Part shown: positions 6,737-8,868 of the stretch, one piece after another
How the letters are laid out: each line of letters opens with the position of its first letter
Numbering within the stretch: the stretch's first letter is position 1
From: Deltaproteobacteria bacterium
GTDB lineage: Bacteria; Desulfobacterota; Desulfobacteria; Desulfobacterales; SURF-7
Assembly: GCA_019307665.1 (NCBI GenBank)
Contig: JAFDJC010000124.1
Location: forward strand, 1-8,868
DNA length: 8,868 nucleotides
Direction of reading: 5' to 3'
Made by a program: the position numbers and the translations under genes
The notes under the pieces: generated by a model
What the model saw: only the letters and a program-made list of their open reading frames with translations
The model's database searches: none
Told to the model about the DNA's origin: nothing

Positions 6737-7660
6737 TTATACCTTGGGTCTGGGCAAAACACCCGCGCGTTCTGCGATTTCAGGAACTTTATGCTCCCAT
6801 TCAATCGCCATAAGATGAACGCCTGCAATTCCTTTTGTTTCCTTAAACTCTTCAATTTGTTCACAGGCTATTTTAATACCTTCATCTGCCTGTTTCTTTT
6901 TATTAACGCCTTTAAGACGCTCGATAATTTCATCCGGCACGTCCATACCCGGAACCTTGGCCTTCATATATTTCGCCATACCAAGACTTTTCATCGGTGT
7001 AACACCGGCAAGGATATAAGTCTTTTCGGTCAGACCCATGTCATTTGCCTGTTTGGTCCATTCCCTCATCCTCTTCATGTTGTATACACACTGGGTCTGA
7101 ATAAAATCGGCGCCTGCCCTTACTTTTTTAGCAAGACGGTAAACGCGCCATTCAAAAGGCTCTGCAAACGGATTCGCGGCGGCTCCTATAAACAGCTTTG
7201 GCGGTACATCGATATCCGCTCCTCCGAGGAACTTTCCTTCATCCCTCATTTTTTTGACCATGCCGATAAGCTGCATGGAATCTATATCGAAAACGCCCTT
7301 GGCTTGCGGATGGTCACCAAACTGCTGATGATCCCCGGAAAGGCAAAGGATATTTCTAATACCGTGAGCATAAGCTCCAAGAATATCCGCCTGCATGGCC
7401 AGTCGATTTCGATCACGACATACCATCTGATAATTCGGCTCCAGCCCTTCCTCAATCGCAATGATTGCAGCGGCCCAGCTTGACATCCGAACAACTGCTG
7501 TCTGATTATCGGTAATATTCACCATGTCCACCATCCCTTTTAGGGGAGCGGCTTTTTCTCTTACAGCTTCGGCATTAGTACCTCGGGGTGGTCCCAACTC
7601 TCCCGTGAAGGCAAAATGCCCGGCTTTAAGAATCTTCTCGACATTGCTTCCTGACTTCAT
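6737..7660 (-). CDS. metF: Methylenetetrahydrofolate reductase, MetF catalytic subunit
   Basis: A 307-residue TIM-barrel flavoprotein that reduces 5,10-methylene-tetrahydrofolate to 5-methyl-tetrahydrofolate, or runs in reverse in acetate oxidation. Recognisable: FTGELGPPRG with Glu21 (equivalent of E. coli Glu28, the acid for the folate), NITDNQTA (48-55), MVCRDRNRLAMQADILGAYA (79-98), NILCLSGDH with Asp110 (equivalent of Asp120), KLFIGAAANP (155-164), and DFIQTQCVYN with Gln190 (equivalent of Gln183). The CRDRNR and LSGDH signatures are typical of the MetF that pairs with MetV. GAGGG at 7674-7670 lies nine bases before the ATG. It is the second gene of the operon, 90 bases after metV and followed by two HdrA-like genes instead of an NADH-binding partner. 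The likely direct electron donor or acceptor is therefore an iron-sulfur chain through MetV, not NAD(P)H at MetF itself; this is inference from the acetogen systems. Confidence 0.97.
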   Translation of the reverse strand: MKSGSNVEKILKAGHFAFTGELGPPRGTNAEAVREKAAPLKGMVDMVNITDNQTAVVRMSSWAAAIIAIEEGLEPNYQMVCRDRNRLAMQADILGAYAHGIRNILCLSGDHQQFGDHPQAKGVFDIDSMQLIGMVKKMRDEGKFLGGADIDVPPKLFIGAAANPFAEPFEWRVYRLAKKVRAGADFIQTQCVYNMKRMREWTKQANDMGLTEKTYILAGVTPMKSLGMAKYMKAKVPGMDVPDEIIERLKGVNKKKQADEGIKIACEQIEEFKETKGIAGVHLMAIEWEHKVPEIAERAGVLPRPKV

Positions 7661-7750
7661 TTTTTCAATCCCTCTTTCATTTCAGGTTTGTTTGACTATT
7701 CTATTGTTCAAAATGTACTGTTTCACGGTCTGAGGTGGTTAAGCATCAAC
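7661..7750. other. 90-base gap between metV and metF
   Basis: This is the only sizeable gap inside the - strand operon. It holds the metF ribosome binding site (GAGGG, 7674-7670) and a weak dyad with TTTGA/TCAAA ends at 7691-7712. No clear terminator, open reading frame or internal promoter is visible. It may simply be a spacer or may carry an mRNA processing site. Confidence 0.5.
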
Positions 7751-8422
7751 TCAGGCAGTGCTTCTTTCTTTGTACCCCGGCTGTATAACCGTTCTCGGTG
7801 TCTGGTTCCTCCAGTCATTGGTCGGGCATATTTCGATAATCTGTTCCAGCCGGTTTTGTTTTTCCAAACGTTCGTAAATTAAGTACCATGCACACGGCTG
7901 GTCTTTATTTATTTCACAACTACCCTGATTGGTTCCTCCGCAGGGACCGTTAAACAGCCCCTTGGCACACATAGTTACAGGGCAGATACCCCCTGTCATT
8001 CCAAGAACACAGTTTCCGCAGGCACGGCATTTTTCTTCATAAATCCCTACATCCTGGTTAACACCGATAAAAGTGGTGTCCACAGCCGGAAAGACAGGTT
8101 TTTCCGGAAAGCGTTCGGCAAGAAATTGTATTCCGGCCCCGCATGCCATGGATATCAAGGCATCATAGTCTTTTACCACATCATCCAGTTCCGCCAGAAA
8201 CTCCCTATCACACTGCCTCTGCAAAGTAACGGCGCCAAGCTGGACAGGAGAACCATCTACTTTCCCGGCAAGCTTCAACTCGTTATTCAAAATACCCACT
8301 TCCTTTTCACCGCCTGCCAGACATACGGCAACACATGTTGCACATCCTACGGTCAGTATCCTGTCATAACCTGACACCATGTTCTTTATCTCTTCAAACG
8401 GTTTTCTTTCCGCTACAATCAT
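7751..8422 (-). CDS. metV: MetV, iron-sulfur/zinc partner subunit of methylenetetrahydrofolate reductase
   Basis: A 223-residue cysteine-rich protein of the MetV family (often annotated as methylenetetrahydrofolate reductase C-terminal domain protein). The N-terminal half has VGCATCVAVC (Cys27, 30, 34) with a following GGEKEV, then Cys71 (RQCDRE) and Cys94 (SMACGAG). The C-terminal half is the family hallmark: KCRACGNCVLGMTGGICPVT (Cys132, 135, 138, 147), MCAKGLFNGPCGG (Cys152, 161), Cys169, Cys177 and a late ICPTNDW (Cys199). These should bind [4Fe-4S] clusters and possibly zinc, forming the electron path into MetF. ATG has AGGAGG (8432-8427) four bases upstream, and a probable promoter lies about 70 bases further out. 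It is the first gene of the operon, before metF as in Moorella metV-metF. Confidence 0.93.
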   Translation of the reverse strand: MIVAERKPFEEIKNMVSGYDRILTVGCATCVAVCLAGGEKEVGILNNELKLAGKVDGSPVQLGAVTLQRQCDREFLAELDDVVKDYDALISMACGAGIQFLAERFPEKPVFPAVDTTFIGVNQDVGIYEEKCRACGNCVLGMTGGICPVTMCAKGLFNGPCGGTNQGSCEINKDQPCAWYLIYERLEKQNRLEQIIEICPTNDWRNQTPRTVIQPGYKERSTA

Positions 8423-8486
8423 CAGGCCTCCTAAAATTATAACCCTTTAATTACAACTATGATTAAAAAACTCAAAAAAACCAAAC

Positions 8487-8498
8487 GAGATATATCTC
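8487..8498. promoter_or_regulatory. Perfect 12-base palindrome at the metV promoter
   Basis: GAGATA-TATCTC is a perfect dyad with no spacer, lying on the proposed -10 and reaching the likely transcription start. That is a classic repressor position. It differs from the palindrome at 73-83, so a different regulator is expected. No regulator gene for it lies in the window. Confidence 0.45.
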
Positions 8499-8520
8499 AT
8501 AACTGGCATAAAAAAGTCAA
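8492..8520 (-). promoter_or_regulatory. Probable sigma70 promoter of the metVF-hdrA operon
   Basis: On the - strand TTGACT (8520-8515) is a good -35. With a 17-base spacer it reaches AGATAT (8497-8492), a fair -10 that keeps the conserved second A and final T. It would give a leader of about 60 bases to the metV ATG. A perfect TATAAT also occurs at about 8440-8435 on this strand, but it sits too close to the start codon and has no -35. Confidence 0.5.
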
Positions 8521-8700
8521 GTTGAAAATAGGTTCGGGTTTTCCTCAGGACTTTCCCCAAAAACAAGGCTCAAACATCTGCAAACGTATTAAATTCGGTA
8601 GTTGAGTCGGATTAGCAAGTGGAAAAGCCATTTTTTGATAAATTTTTGGGAAATTTTCAAAATATTTTGTAAAACGATAAAATGGATGATGGGTGGTACC

Positions 8701-8714
8701 GGCAACTCGTTGCC
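8701..8714. repeat. GC-rich inverted repeat within the AT-rich right end
   Basis: GGCAAC-TC-GTTGCC pairs six bases on each side of a two-base centre, or forms a five-pair stem with a CTCG tetraloop as RNA. It is followed by a second tiny dyad, TCCGAAGGA (8719-8727). No T-run follows closely on either side, so it is not a normal terminator. Confidence 0.35.
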
Positions 8715-8868
8715 ACTATCCGAAGGACAAAAAGCTATCCAAAAAAATGTCTCTGCCGATATTCCCTTTCTCTATTTAAAACCTGTCGATTTTTGGTTTG
8801 ATTTTTTGTTGTTTTGAAAATGAAATCACCATTATTTGTTTAATTACAATTGTTTGTATCTGGAAAAT

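Larger units (their letters stand above)
8433..8868. other. AT-rich intergenic region at the right end without a recognisable gene
   Basis: Apart from the metV promoter and palindrome, this stretch of about 440 bases holds no credible gene. The longest + frame (8602-8817, 71 codons) starts at TTG without a ribosome binding site and its product has no recognisable motif. Sequence is strongly AT-rich except for an island at about 8690-8735, which holds an inverted repeat. The final bases may be the upstream region of a gene outside the window. Confidence 0.6.

Noticed and set aside
6707..7483. 258-codon open frame on the + strand
   Set aside because: It runs antisense to metF, whose motifs are unmistakable; the product has no family features and no ribosome binding site. 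It is a shadow frame.
7691..7712. Operator-like dyad between metV and metF
   Set aside because: Only five bases pair at each end and the interior does not match; chance is likely in AT-rich DNA.
8435..8440. Perfect TATAAT on the - strand just before the metV ribosome binding site
   Set aside because: Transcription would start in or after the ribosome binding site and no -35 lies at proper distance.
8690..8760. Cobalamin or cyclic-di-GMP-I riboswitch
   Set aside because: Short stretches resemble conserved words (GCCACT followed by TCCGAA), but the defining core motifs and the order of helices are missing on both strands.
8602..8817. 71-codon + strand frame in the right intergenic region
   Set aside because: TTG start, no ribosome binding site, AT-driven composition, no recognisable domain.
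8447..8849. TTTAATTACAA repeated at 8447-8457 and 8839-8849
   Set aside because: An 11-base AT-rich word recurring in AT-rich DNA is expected by chance and neither copy has a clear positional role.

Overview
The window looks like part of the chromosome of a strict anaerobe, most likely a sulfate-reducing or related Desulfobacterota (deltaproteobacterial) bacterium. The grounds are gene content: a methylenetetrahydrofolate reductase pair (MetF/MetV) of the Wood-Ljungdahl type, HdrA/Qmo-like flavin and iron-sulfur proteins, and an archerase-type radical acyl-CoA dehydratase system. All of these are rich in oxygen-sensitive [4Fe-4S] sites. The taxonomic call is inference and nothing finer than phylum level is claimed.

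The layout is two convergent operons meeting at one strong bidirectional terminator (3730-3762). The left operon (+ strand, 111-3731) has a sigma70-like promoter with a small palindrome over its -10. It encodes a MarR-family regulator, two paralogous subunits of the 2-hydroxyacyl-CoA dehydratase / benzoyl-CoA reductase (HgdAB/BcrBC) superfamily, and one ATP-dependent activator (HgdC-type). It is a complete minimal ATP-driven electron-injection system: two catalytic-type subunits plus an ATPase that fires electrons into them. It lacks the CoA-transferase, dehydrogenase, ferredoxin and second ATPase that would identify a known substrate, so the substrate is open.

The right operon (- strand, 8422-3771) is read metV, metF, a short QmoA-like HdrA, then an HdrA/ferredoxin/MvhD fusion resembling a shortened QmoB. 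The last two genes overlap by four bases and the short HdrA starts at TTG. MetF and MetV interconvert methylene- and methyl-tetrahydrofolate; the two HdrA-like proteins are the likely electron-transfer partners. In the acetogen arrangement known from Moorella these are HdrA, HdrB, HdrC and MvhD. Here HdrB and HdrC are absent, and the MvhD domain is fused to a second HdrA-like flavoprotein.

The rest is intergenic: an AT-rich 110-base promoter region at the left end, a 90-base gap between metV and metF, and about 440 bases of AT-rich DNA after the metV start (8433-8868). The last holds a probable metV promoter with a 12-base perfect palindrome and, further out, a GC-rich inverted repeat of unknown role. 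No RNA gene, mobile element, CRISPR array or broken gene was seen. The most interesting points are the unassigned two-subunit dehydratase-like enzyme with its own MarR regulator, and the non-canonical MetVF electron-transfer module that faces it.
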